From the IMG/VR virus record IMGVR_UViG_3300001473_000102, positions 1 through 33,582 of that record: 33,582 bases of DNA; one strand, given 5' to 3'. The position numbers were made by a program, and so were the translations under genes. The notes beneath the pieces were generated by a model. It was not told where the DNA came from and did no database searches. It saw only the letters and a list, made by a program, of their open reading frames with translations. This stretch comes from a virus. This document shows positions 8,759 through 16,198 of this stretch, piece by piece. Each line of letters starts with the position of its first letter. The stretch's first letter is position 1.

Positions 8759-8932
8759 ATGCGACAGATGATCGGGCCGGTCGAGTTCGCCCGGCGGATG
8801 CAGGCGTTCGAGACGCCGACGTGGGGCTACCGGCGCGGCCGCGACGGCGAGGTCGAGCAGGACCTGTTCGACGGCAAGCCGAAGAAAGGCTGGGCCGACA
8901 GTCCGGCCGGCCTTGGCGGTGAGGGCGACTGA
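8759..8932 (+). CDS. Small hypothetical phage protein
   Basis: Product of 57 aa, MRQMIGPVEFARRMQAFETP then an acidic, Gly-rich tail. The ATG at 8759 is preceded by AGGAG at suitable spacing, so it is preferred over an in-frame GTG at 8711. The stop overlaps the ATG of the gp4-like gene (TGATG), arguing that it is translated with the tail module. Short proteins in this position occur in P22-like phages, but I cannot name a function. Confidence 0.65.
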   Translation: MRQMIGPVEFARRMQAFETPTWGYRRGRDGEVEQDLFDGKPKKGWADSPAGLGGEGD

Positions 8933-9321
8933 TGGCGACCGCCCGCGAACTGGTCACCGACGCCTATCAGGATGCCGAGGTCCTGGCGCTCGATGTCGAC
9001 CCCAGTGCCGAGGAGGCGGCCGACGGGCTGCGCCGGCTCAATCAGATGATCAGCGCGCTCGATCTCGACGGCATCCCGCTGGGGGTGGCGTCGTACGGGC
9101 TCGATGACACGATCAACGTGCCGGACAGCTTCGTCCGCCCGTTGCGCAAGATGCTGGCGGTGGAGCTGGCGGCGGCGGCCGGGCTGACGATACCGCAGAT
9201 GGCGGCGATCGACGCCGAGCGCGGCAAGCGCGCGCTCAGGGCGCAGTTCGCCCAGGTGCGCGAAAGCACGGTCGACCGCGGCCTGCAGGTGTCGCGCTAC
9301 GAATACGGCTGGAGGCGCTAG
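8932..9321 (+). CDS. P22 gp4-like tail accessory / head-completion adaptor
   Basis: Product of 129 aa. The start ARELVTDAYQDAEVLALDVD, then ADGLRRLNQMISALDLDGI, and a helical C-terminal half ending YEYGWRR match the P22 gp4 family. In P22 this protein forms a ring under the portal and creates the platform for gp10 and the tailspikes. It directly precedes the fibre array. Its 3' end (about 9170-9321) recurs as decayed copies at 11300-11418, 14032-14164 and 16141-16198, which is central to reconstructing how the array arose. The stop TAG abuts the ATG of fibre 1 at 9322. Confidence 0.88.
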   Translation: MATARELVTDAYQDAEVLALDVDPSAEEAADGLRRLNQMISALDLDGIPLGVASYGLDDTINVPDSFVRPLRKMLAVELAAAAGLTIPQMAAIDAERGKRALRAQFAQVRESTVDRGLQVSRYEYGWRR

Positions 9322-11199
9322 ATGGCGGCGACGATCCTGAACGTGCCGGGGTTGGGCTGGACCGACGCCAGCGGCAACCCGCTGAGCGGCGGCAAGATCC
9401 ATATCTATCAGGCCGGCACGGTCGACACGGTAAAGGCGAGCTATCCGACGCGCGACGACGCGGCGGCGCAAACCAACGCGAACACCAATCCGGTGGTGCT
9501 GGATTCGGCCGGGCGGCCGGCGACCGACATCTGGGTCGACGGGCGTTACAAGGCGGTGGTGACGGACGCGGCCGACCTGGTGATCGCAACGGTGGACGAC
9601 CTCGGCGGCACCGACAGCGACGATCTGATCCCGCGCGACTATGTCGGCGGGCTGGCGGTGACGGTCAGCGGCGGCGATGCCGAGCACGACTTCGTCGTCG
9701 CCGCCGGCGAAGCGCGCGATCAAGCCGATACCGACGACATCGTCCTCGTCTCGTCGCTGATCAAGCAGATCGATGCCTCCTGGGTCGCCGGCAGCAACGC
9801 CGGCGCGCTCGACACCGGCACGGTGGCGGCCGACACGGACTACTACATCTACCTGATCAAGAGTTCCGGCAGCGGGGTCGTCGATATCCTGCTGTCGGCC
9901 TCGTCCAGCGCACCGACGATGCCCTCGGGCTACGACAAGAAACAGCTCATCGCCCGGCTGGTCACCGACGCGAGCGCCAATATCGCTGCGGTCTATGGGC
10001 GGGACGAGGCGATTGCCGGGCTGTCGTTCAGCAAAGGCACCGTGGACGGCTCAGGGATCGCTGCGAGCGGCGCCAATACCGACATCACCAGCCTTGCCGG
10101 GCTGACATCGATCAACGGCCACGGCCAGTGGGGCTTCCGCAACCTGCTGCGCAACGGCGCAATGCGAGTGGCGCAAAGAGGCACGAGTATGGCTGGCTTG
10201 TCGACCGGGTATGGTCCCTGCGATGGCTGGGCAGTCGCGCGGTTGAGTGGCGGTTCATCTGCGGCAGTGTTTACCGTTAGCCAAGGAACCGAAGGACCCG
10301 CACCCTTTGACAACTTTGTGCGGTACTTGGTCACAACTGCTCAAGCTTCTATTGGCGGGGCGGATCACCTTGCGATCCAGCAGCGTATTGAAGCGCAGGA
10401 CCTGCAGCACCTGAACTACGGTGATGCCGGCGCTCAATCGGTAACGGTCAAATTCCGAGTCAGAGTTCATGCGGATGGCGCGTCGTCGCTGACGTTCCCG
10501 CTCACGCTTGGCGTGGCCCTCTACCAGCCGGACGGCTCGCGCTCTTACGTTCAGGAAGCAACCGTCAGTGCCGCGGATACCTGGGAAACCATAACCCTGA
10601 CATTCCCTGGAGATGCTTTCGGCACCATCAACAACGATAACGGTGAAGGGTTGAGGCTGGCACTAACTCTCTTTGGTGGGGCGAGCGCTCAAGCGACCGC
10701 GGGGGCATGGGCGGCTGGGGAAGACTATACGACGTCAAACCAAGATAATCTGTGCGATGCAACCAACAATTACACCGACTTAACTGGCATACAAGCCGAA
10801 GTCGGCAGCGTAGCCACCGAGTTCGAGCACGTGCCATACGTTGTCGAGCTGCAGCGCTGCCAGCGCCATTACTGGCGGTACTTCCCCGGAGAGATAAACT
10901 ACACGATTGGCGTCGCACAAGCCTACACCACTAGCGACGCGGTGCTGACGATGATGCACCCCACTCCAATGCGGGCTAAGCCGACGGTTGTCGACAGTTC
11001 GATCAGCCATTTCATGTTCACGTACAGCGGGGGAAACTCGTCAACCGTTGATGCTTTCACCTACCAGTCGAGCATTCGTGACTTCACTGGGTTCTGGAGT
11101 TCGAGCGCCACGCCATTCGCAGTAGACACTGCCGTCCGCATTCGCACCGACTCAACGAATGGCGCCTCTGCATGGATCGAAGCGACGGCGGAAATGTAG
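9322..11199 (+). CDS. Tail fibre/tailspike 1
   Basis: Product of 625 aa. Residues 1-100 resemble the P22 tailspike head-binding layout: NPLSGGKIHIYQAGT, NPVVLDSAGRP and GRYKAVVTDA correspond to the GKIYIG, INAAGK and V.IYDANG strands. Residues 110-228 form a stalk domain (DFVVAAGEARD to PSGYDKKQLIARLVTD). A linker with NGHGQWGFRNLLRNGAM leads to a jelly-roll carbohydrate-binding-like domain (IEAQDLQHLNYG, TINNDNGEGLR, LTGIQAEVGSVATEFEHVPY). The tip from about residue 515 is unique. Bases from about 10180 to 11199 are visibly more AT-rich than the 5' part, suggesting an acquired tip. GGAGG precedes the ATG. Confidence 0.88.
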   Translation: MAATILNVPGLGWTDASGNPLSGGKIHIYQAGTVDTVKASYPTRDDAAAQTNANTNPVVLDSAGRPATDIWVDGRYKAVVTDAADLVIATVDDLGGTDSDDLIPRDYVGGLAVTVSGGDAEHDFVVAAGEARDQADTDDIVLVSSLIKQIDASWVAGSNAGALDTGTVAADTDYYIYLIKSSGSGVVDILLSASSSAPTMPSGYDKKQLIARLVTDASANIAAVYGRDEAIAGLSFSKGTVDGSGIAASGANTDITSLAGLTSINGHGQWGFRNLLRNGAMRVAQRGTSMAGLSTGYGPCDGWAVARLSGGSSAAVFTVSQGTEGPAPFDNFVRYLVTTAQASIGGADHLAIQQRIEAQDLQHLNYGDAGAQSVTVKFRVRVHADGASSLTFPLTLGVALYQPDGSRSYVQEATVSAADTWETITLTFPGDAFGTINNDNGEGLRLALTLFGGASAQATAGAWAAGEDYTTSNQDNLCDATNNYTDLTGIQAEVGSVATEFEHVPYVVELQRCQRHYWRYFPGEINYTIGVAQAYTTSDAVLTMMHPTPMRAKPTVVDSSISHFMFTYSGGNSSTVDAFTYQSSIRDFTGFWSSSATPFAVDTAVRIRTDSTNGASAWIEATAEM

Positions 11200-11418
11200 A
11201 TGACGCGCTCACACTTTGTCGGCGGCAGCAACGACAACCGATCAGTTCAGGTCGATGCGCAGCGCGCGGCGAACATGGTCGCCGAACGGGCCGCGACTGC
11301 CGGGATGAGCCTGCTGCTGATCGATGCGGAGTGCAGCCAGCGAACACGTCGGGTCTACGACAACATCCTCGGCGCCGGCCGGCTGACCTCACGCGACAAG
11401 TGCGGCAGGAGGCGGTAG
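11200..11418 (+). pseudogene. Chimaeric junction ORF: gp10-like start fused to gp4-like end
   Basis: This 72-residue open frame begins like the gp10-like plug protein (VGGSNDNRSVQVDAQRAANM against LGGSNDNRSVQVDAQRSVNI at 18044) for about 30 residues. It then continues like the C-terminus of the gp4-like adaptor: AATAGMSLLLIDAE then RRR, against AAAAGLTIPQMAAIDAE then WRR. It is too short to be either protein, so it is probably a recombination scar that has stayed open. It starts immediately after the fibre 1 stop and its TAG abuts the fibre 2 ATG, so its translation could still feed ribosomes to fibre 2. The AGGAGG for fibre 2 is at 11407-11412. Confidence 0.82.
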
Positions 11419-12936
11419 ATGGCGGCGACGCTGTTGAACGTGCCTGGCCTGGGCTGGACCGATGCCAGCGGTAACCCGCTGAGTGGCGGCAAGATCTACA
11501 TCTACCAGGCCGGCACCATCGATACGGTCAAGGCGAGCTATCCGACGCGGGACGACGCGACGGCGCAGAGTAATGCCAACACCCATCCGGTGGTGCTCGA
11601 CTCCGCCGGGCGACCGGCGACCGACATCTGGGTCGACGGGCGCTACAAGGCCGTGGTGACGGACGCGGCCGATCTGGTGATTGCGACGGTCGCCGACCTC
11701 GGCGGTACCGACAGCGACGATTTGATCCCGCGCGACTATGTCGGCGGGCTGGCGGTCACGGTCAGCGGCGGGGATGCCGAGCACGACTTCGTCGTCGCTG
11801 CGGGCGAAGCGCGCGACGACGCCGACAGCGACGACATGGTGCTGGTCTCGTCGCTGACCAAGCAGGTCGATGTCGCGTGGGCGGCGGGCAGCACCGCCGG
11901 CGCTGTCGACACCGGCACGGTGGCGGCCGGTACGGACTACTACATCTACCTGATCAAGAGCAGCGGCACCGGCGCCGTCGATGTCTTGCTGTCGGCCTCG
12001 GCCAGCGCGCCGACGATGCCGTCTGGCTACGACAAGAAGCAGCTCATCGCCCGGCTGGTCACCGATGCCAGCGCCAACATCTCCGCCGTCTATGGGCGGG
12101 ACCGTACCATTTCGGGCGTGGGGCTCGCGAAGGGGGTGCTTTCGAACGCTACCATCTCCGGCGCGGCGGTGGCCGCCCCCTGGCGGCCGAGGGGACTGCG
12201 GCTGACGAACAACGGCACGGACGCGGCAAACGACATCGACATTGCCGCTGGTGCCGTGCTCGATTCGACGGCCGCTGTCGACATCGTGCTGGCAACGTCC
12301 TTGACGAAGCGGCTCGACGCGAACTGGGCGGCCGGAACCAATGCGGGCGGCCTCGATACCGGCGCCAAAGCCAACAGCACACTCTACGCCGTCTGGGCGA
12401 TCCACCCGACCGTCGTATCGGGCGCCTCGGACAGCCTGTTCTCGACGAGCTTCACAACGCCGACGATGCCCGGCGGTTACAGCTACAAGCGGCTGATCGG
12501 CGCCATCGTCACCAACGGCAGCGGCGCCATCGTTCCGTTCCTGCAGGTCGGCGACTATTTCCGCTATCTCGCTAGCCCGATTATCGACGTGAACGACGGC
12601 ACGATGGCCAACGGGGTGGTCGAGACGGCCACACTGTCCGCGCCACCGCTCGCGAAGGCGCACGTATATGGTTACCTGTCCAACAATACGAGCACGACGA
12701 CGAGTGGCAGTTTGATGATCCGTACAGTCGGGTCGTCGGAGGACGTCGGCAACAATGCTCAAAGCTGGGCATTCACCGGAAGCGCTGCGAACTTCGATGA
12801 CATCACGATCATTGGTGAAGTGCTTGTCGATGGCAACAGGCAGGTGGAGTACGCGGCGGAGGTGCTCAGCGGTTCGGCAACGGTGCAGATCAGAACGTTC
12901 GGCTTCGCGATGCTCACCAGGAGCGATCCAGTCTGA
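11419..12936 (+). CDS. Tail fibre/tailspike 2, duplicated stalk domain
   Basis: Product of 505 aa. Residues 1-228 are the shared docking and stalk module. The second half differs from the other fibres: residues about 260-375 repeat the stalk domain itself (IDIAAGAVLDSTAAVDIVLATS, read as DFVVAAGEARDDADSDDMVL in the first copy; then PTMPGGYSYKRLIGAIVTNG against PTMPSGYDKKQLIARLVTDA). The tip (about 376-505) is a beta-rich Ser/Thr domain with no sign of the carbohydrate-binding domain of fibres 1 and 4. AGGAGG lies six bases before the ATG. It is followed after 53 bases by the methyltransferase gene. Confidence 0.85.
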   Translation: MAATLLNVPGLGWTDASGNPLSGGKIYIYQAGTIDTVKASYPTRDDATAQSNANTHPVVLDSAGRPATDIWVDGRYKAVVTDAADLVIATVADLGGTDSDDLIPRDYVGGLAVTVSGGDAEHDFVVAAGEARDDADSDDMVLVSSLTKQVDVAWAAGSTAGAVDTGTVAAGTDYYIYLIKSSGTGAVDVLLSASASAPTMPSGYDKKQLIARLVTDASANISAVYGRDRTISGVGLAKGVLSNATISGAAVAAPWRPRGLRLTNNGTDAANDIDIAAGAVLDSTAAVDIVLATSLTKRLDANWAAGTNAGGLDTGAKANSTLYAVWAIHPTVVSGASDSLFSTSFTTPTMPGGYSYKRLIGAIVTNGSGAIVPFLQVGDYFRYLASPIIDVNDGTMANGVVETATLSAPPLAKAHVYGYLSNNTSTTTSGSLMIRTVGSSEDVGNNAQSWAFTGSAANFDDITIIGEVLVDGNRQVEYAAEVLSGSATVQIRTFGFAMLTRSDPV

Positions 12937-12989
12937 CAAATTGTGGATGGCCGATGCGCCGTGTATCTTCCGATGCACGGAGGGCGGTC

Positions 12990-13910
12990 ATGCAGACGAA
13001 GTACGTTCGATATCTCATTTGCCCGGATTGCCGGGCCGGCGACCTGGAAATCCGGTGCGAGACCGGGGACGCTGACAACGTCGAAGAAGGGGCACTAGTC
13101 TGCGGCTGCGGCGCGTCGTTCAGGATATCTGAAGGCATCCTTGATTTGACGCCTTCGGGGCTCTCGGCAGACGGCGGGTTCGAGGCTCAGCGCCAGCAAA
13201 GAGAGCACTTCGACTGGTACGCCGACAACGAGATCCAGAGCTATCTGGAGTATCAGCAGATGCCGTTCTGGCGGGCGTTCGATGACAAGACGCTGTCCGA
13301 CTGGGATCGGCGGATCCCCAAAGGCGGCGTTGTGTTGGACCTCGCTTGCGGCGATGGAAGATGTGCTGGACCTCTGGCAGACGGCAGAACGGTTTTGGCC
13401 TGCGATATCTCGCGTAAGCAAATCGTCAATGCATCAAGACGTTGGGCTGGGCGGGACTGCTTTTTCTTCGTTGGCGATGCGCAGAACCCGCCGATAGCGC
13501 CCGGCACAATAGATGCCATCACGTTGTACGGTGCCCTGCATCACATCCCAGACCCGGAGGCCGGGTTTCACAATGGAATGGCGTTGTTGAAACCAGGCGG
13601 CGTCCTGCTCGCGGCCGAACCGAATCTCACGGTCTTTCGGCCCTTGTTCGACTTTCTGATGCGTGTGTTGCCGATCTGGCACGAAGAAGCCAATGACGAT
13701 CCGCTGATCTCCAGGCAAATGGTGCGGAGCTGGGCGGCTGGGGCGGAAGTTGATGTGGAAACAAGCGTTTTCATTCCGCCGCACGTCTGTAACTGGCTCG
13801 GCACGGCCGCAGGGCGCGCCATGTTTCGGGCCACAGAGGCCCTCGGCAAAGCTCTGCCCTTGGTGCGTAACCAAGGCGGTATCATTTTGATCGCCGCGCA
13901 GCGCGCATAG
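12990..13910 (+). CDS. SAM-dependent methyltransferase with N-terminal zinc ribbon
   Basis: Product of 306 aa. An N-terminal Trm112-like ribbon has CPDC (Cys11, Cys14) and CGC (Cys38, Cys40), then the class I fold: motif I VVLDLACGDGR (114-124), an acidic residue after strand 2 in LACDIS (Asp139), GDAQ (163) and LHHIPDPE, followed by LLKPGGVLLAAEP. This is the Methyltransf_11 type common in small-molecule and glycan modification loci; the substrate cannot be read from sequence. I chose the ATG at 12990 because GGAGGG is five bases upstream, rather than the ATG at 12954. Its place inside a fibre array suggests glycan or fibre modification, or simple cargo carried with fibre 2. Confidence 0.85.
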   Translation: MQTKYVRYLICPDCRAGDLEIRCETGDADNVEEGALVCGCGASFRISEGILDLTPSGLSADGGFEAQRQQREHFDWYADNEIQSYLEYQQMPFWRAFDDKTLSDWDRRIPKGGVVLDLACGDGRCAGPLADGRTVLACDISRKQIVNASRRWAGRDCFFFVGDAQNPPIAPGTIDAITLYGALHHIPDPEAGFHNGMALLKPGGVLLAAEPNLTVFRPLFDFLMRVLPIWHEEANDDPLISRQMVRSWAAGAEVDVETSVFIPPHVCNWLGTAAGRAMFRATEALGKALPLVRNQGGIILIAAQRA

Positions 13911-14164
13911 GCGACTTTCAACGGGGACACGACTGCCCCGCCCGCTTCGTCGGCAACGGTGACGTCAGCCGTTTTGTTTCGGTCGATGTTCCGCTCCCAG
14001 TAAGCATTGCGACCAAGCCTCCGCAGGCGGACGAGCTGAGCATCCCGCAGATGGCGGCGACCGGCACCGAGCGCGGCAAGTAGCCGCTGCGAGCGCGGTT
14101 CGTGGAAGCACCGTCGACGGCGGCCGACCGGCCTCACACCAAAAAGCACGATAGGAGGCGGTAG
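13911..14164 (+). pseudogene. Intergenic tract with decayed gp4-like 3' end
   Basis: The first 120 bases after the methyltransferase hold nothing I recognise. From about 14032 the sequence follows the 3' part of the gp4-like gene: CCCGCAGATGGCGGCGA, then GAGCGCGGCAAG, here followed by an in-frame TAG. A piece matching AGCACGGTCGACCGCGGCC of the parent comes next (14107 on) and leads into the conserved leader and AGGAGGCGGTAG before fibre 3. No open frame remains. It marks the left border of the fibre 3 cassette. Confidence 0.75.
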
Positions 14165-16045
14165 ATGGCGGCGACGCTGTTGAACGTGCCTGGCCTGGGC
14201 TGGACCGATGCCAGCGGTAACCCGCTGAGTGGCGGCAAGATCTACATCTACCAGGCCGGCACCATCGATACGGTCAAGGCGAGCTATCCGACGCGGGACG
14301 ACGCGACGGCGCAGAGTAATGCCAACACCCATCCGGTGGTGCTCGACTCCGCCGGGCGGCCGCCGGCCGACATCTGGGTCGACGGGCGCTACAAGGCCGT
14401 GGTGACGGATGCTGCCGATCTGGTGATCGCTACGGTTGACGACCTCGGCGGCACCGACAGCGACGACCTGATCCCGCGCGATTATGTCGGCGGGCTGGCG
14501 GTCACGGTCAGCGGCGGGGATGCCGAACACGACTTCGTTGTCGCCGCGGGCGAAGCGCGCGACGATGCCGACAGCGACGACATGGTGCTGGTCTCGTCGC
14601 TGACCAAGCAGGTCGATGTCGTTTGGGCGGCGGGCAGCAACGCCGGCGCGCTCGATACCGGCACGGTGGCGGCCGGCACGGACTACTACATCTACCTGAT
14701 CAAGAGCAGCGGCACCGGCGCTGTCGACGTCTTGCTGTCGGCCTCGGCCAGCGCGCCGACGATGCCGTCCGGTTACGACAAGAAGCAGCTCATCGCCCGG
14801 CTGGTCACCGATGCCAGCGCCAACATCTCCGCCGTCTATGGGCGCGACTGGACAGTTGCTGGTATCGCGTTCTCCAAAGGCAGCTTGTCCGGTGTCCTGT
14901 CGGCCGACATTGCCGCCATCAGTGGCCTGCGCAGGATCAACGGCCTGGGCTCGTGGGGCCATCGCAACGTCGTTATCAACGGCGGCATGGAGGTTTGCCA
15001 GCGGGAGACATCCATCGCAGGGTTGGGCGGCGGCGGTCAGACATCGTTTCAGGTCGACCGTTGGGGCATTCAGGATGCCGGATCGGCCAGCGCACGCTGG
15101 ACGCTGTCGCAGGAAAGCGGCGGCGGCGTCGACGGAAAATCCATGTGGTTCAAGGCCTGGTGCCAGACTGCCGATCCGACGCCTTCGGGGGTCGAATCAC
15201 AGCGTATCGCCACGGCGATAGAGGGCCGAAATGCACGGAGTCTGGTCGACGCGTCGAACAAGCTTCAGGAATTCACCCTTTCGCTCGACATTATTCTGCA
15301 CGCGGCGGGTGCATCCGGGATCACCTTCCCGGCCACGGTACCCCTGACGGTGTTCACCGAGGACGGCACGGCGCGGAGCTATGTCAAGGACGTAACTATT
15401 GACGCGGCCGTCACATGGCAGCGGGTGTCGATCACGGTGCCGGCCGATGCGACGGCACAGATCGACAATGACAACGGACTCGCCTTGCGGCTGGGCGTGG
15501 GCCTGTATGCGGCAACCGCCGCAAGCGACGGCGTGTGGGCCAATCTCGCGAACAACTTCGCCACGGTGAACTCGGAGAACATCGGCGATGCCACGGGCAA
15601 CTATGTCGGCATCACCAACGTGCAGGCGGAACCAGGCCCCGCCGCAACCGATTTCGAGTGTGTGCCGTACGATGTCGAATTTGCGCGCTGCCGGCGATAC
15701 TTTCGCAAAATCATCGACGTTCAGGGCGGCGGCGATTACATCGCGGACGGCATGGCGATATCGGCTGGCGGTGCGTATTTCCACTTCCCGCTCGATCCGC
15801 CGATGCGCGACACGCCGTCAGGCGAGTTCATTCAGGGTGATGCGACGGCGCTGGATATGCAAAGCGAGACGGCAAATCCGATTGTCTCGGTTACCGACTT
15901 TGGCCATGTGGTCGGGGAAGGCGGTCCAAGTCTCGCGGTCCTGTACGCTGTAGCTTCATCTCTGACTGTATTTGAGGCGGTACACCTTCGCGCCGACGGG
16001 TCGACAGGAGCCGGTTTCAAATTTGGCCTTTCTGCCGAGACATAG
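14165..16045 (+). CDS. Tail fibre/tailspike 3
   Basis: Product of 626 aa. Residues 1-228 are the shared docking and stalk module, nearly identical in DNA to fibre 2. The linker diverges (DWTVAGIAFSKGSLSGVLSA) but reaches the same NGLGSWGHRNVVINGGMEV anchor seen in fibres 1 and 4. A carbohydrate-binding-like domain follows, with IDNDNGLALRLGVGLYA and GITNVQAEPGPAATDFECVPY, and then a distinct tip (from about residue 520, YFRKIIDVQGGGDY). It probably binds a surface glycan different from those of fibres 1 and 4 (inference). TAGGAGGCGGTAG directly precedes the ATG. Confidence 0.86.
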   Translation: MAATLLNVPGLGWTDASGNPLSGGKIYIYQAGTIDTVKASYPTRDDATAQSNANTHPVVLDSAGRPPADIWVDGRYKAVVTDAADLVIATVDDLGGTDSDDLIPRDYVGGLAVTVSGGDAEHDFVVAAGEARDDADSDDMVLVSSLTKQVDVVWAAGSNAGALDTGTVAAGTDYYIYLIKSSGTGAVDVLLSASASAPTMPSGYDKKQLIARLVTDASANISAVYGRDWTVAGIAFSKGSLSGVLSADIAAISGLRRINGLGSWGHRNVVINGGMEVCQRETSIAGLGGGGQTSFQVDRWGIQDAGSASARWTLSQESGGGVDGKSMWFKAWCQTADPTPSGVESQRIATAIEGRNARSLVDASNKLQEFTLSLDIILHAAGASGITFPATVPLTVFTEDGTARSYVKDVTIDAAVTWQRVSITVPADATAQIDNDNGLALRLGVGLYAATAASDGVWANLANNFATVNSENIGDATGNYVGITNVQAEPGPAATDFECVPYDVEFARCRRYFRKIIDVQGGGDYIADGMAISAGGAYFHFPLDPPMRDTPSGEFIQGDATALDMQSETANPIVSVTDFGHVVGEGGPSLAVLYAVASSLTVFEAVHLRADGSTGAGFKFGLSAET

Positions 16046-16048
16046 CTA

Positions 16049-16198
16049 ATGGCCCGCATGCGTCTCTTCCGCGTCCGTAAGGACAACCGGACTGAGCGAG
16101 CCAGCACCGTGCGCGGAATAGGGATGCTTCAGACCCATGACAGCACCGTCGACGGCGGCCGGCTGGCCTCGTGCAACAAGCAGGATAGGAGGCGGTAG
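16049..16198 (+). pseudogene. Junction remnant: gp10-like start and gp4-like end
   Basis: After fibre 3 the sequence begins ATGGCCCGCATGCGTCT and reads MARMRLFRVRKDNR, which aligns loosely with MTRARFLGGSNDNR of the gp10-like protein. From 16142 it carries AGCACCGTCGACGGCGGCC, shared with the tract before fibre 3 and matching the 3' part of the gp4-like gene. It then has the common leader ending AGGAGGCGGTAG before fibre 4. It is shorter and more decayed than the scar at 11200-11418. The gp10-like part is the weaker of the two matches. Confidence 0.65.
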
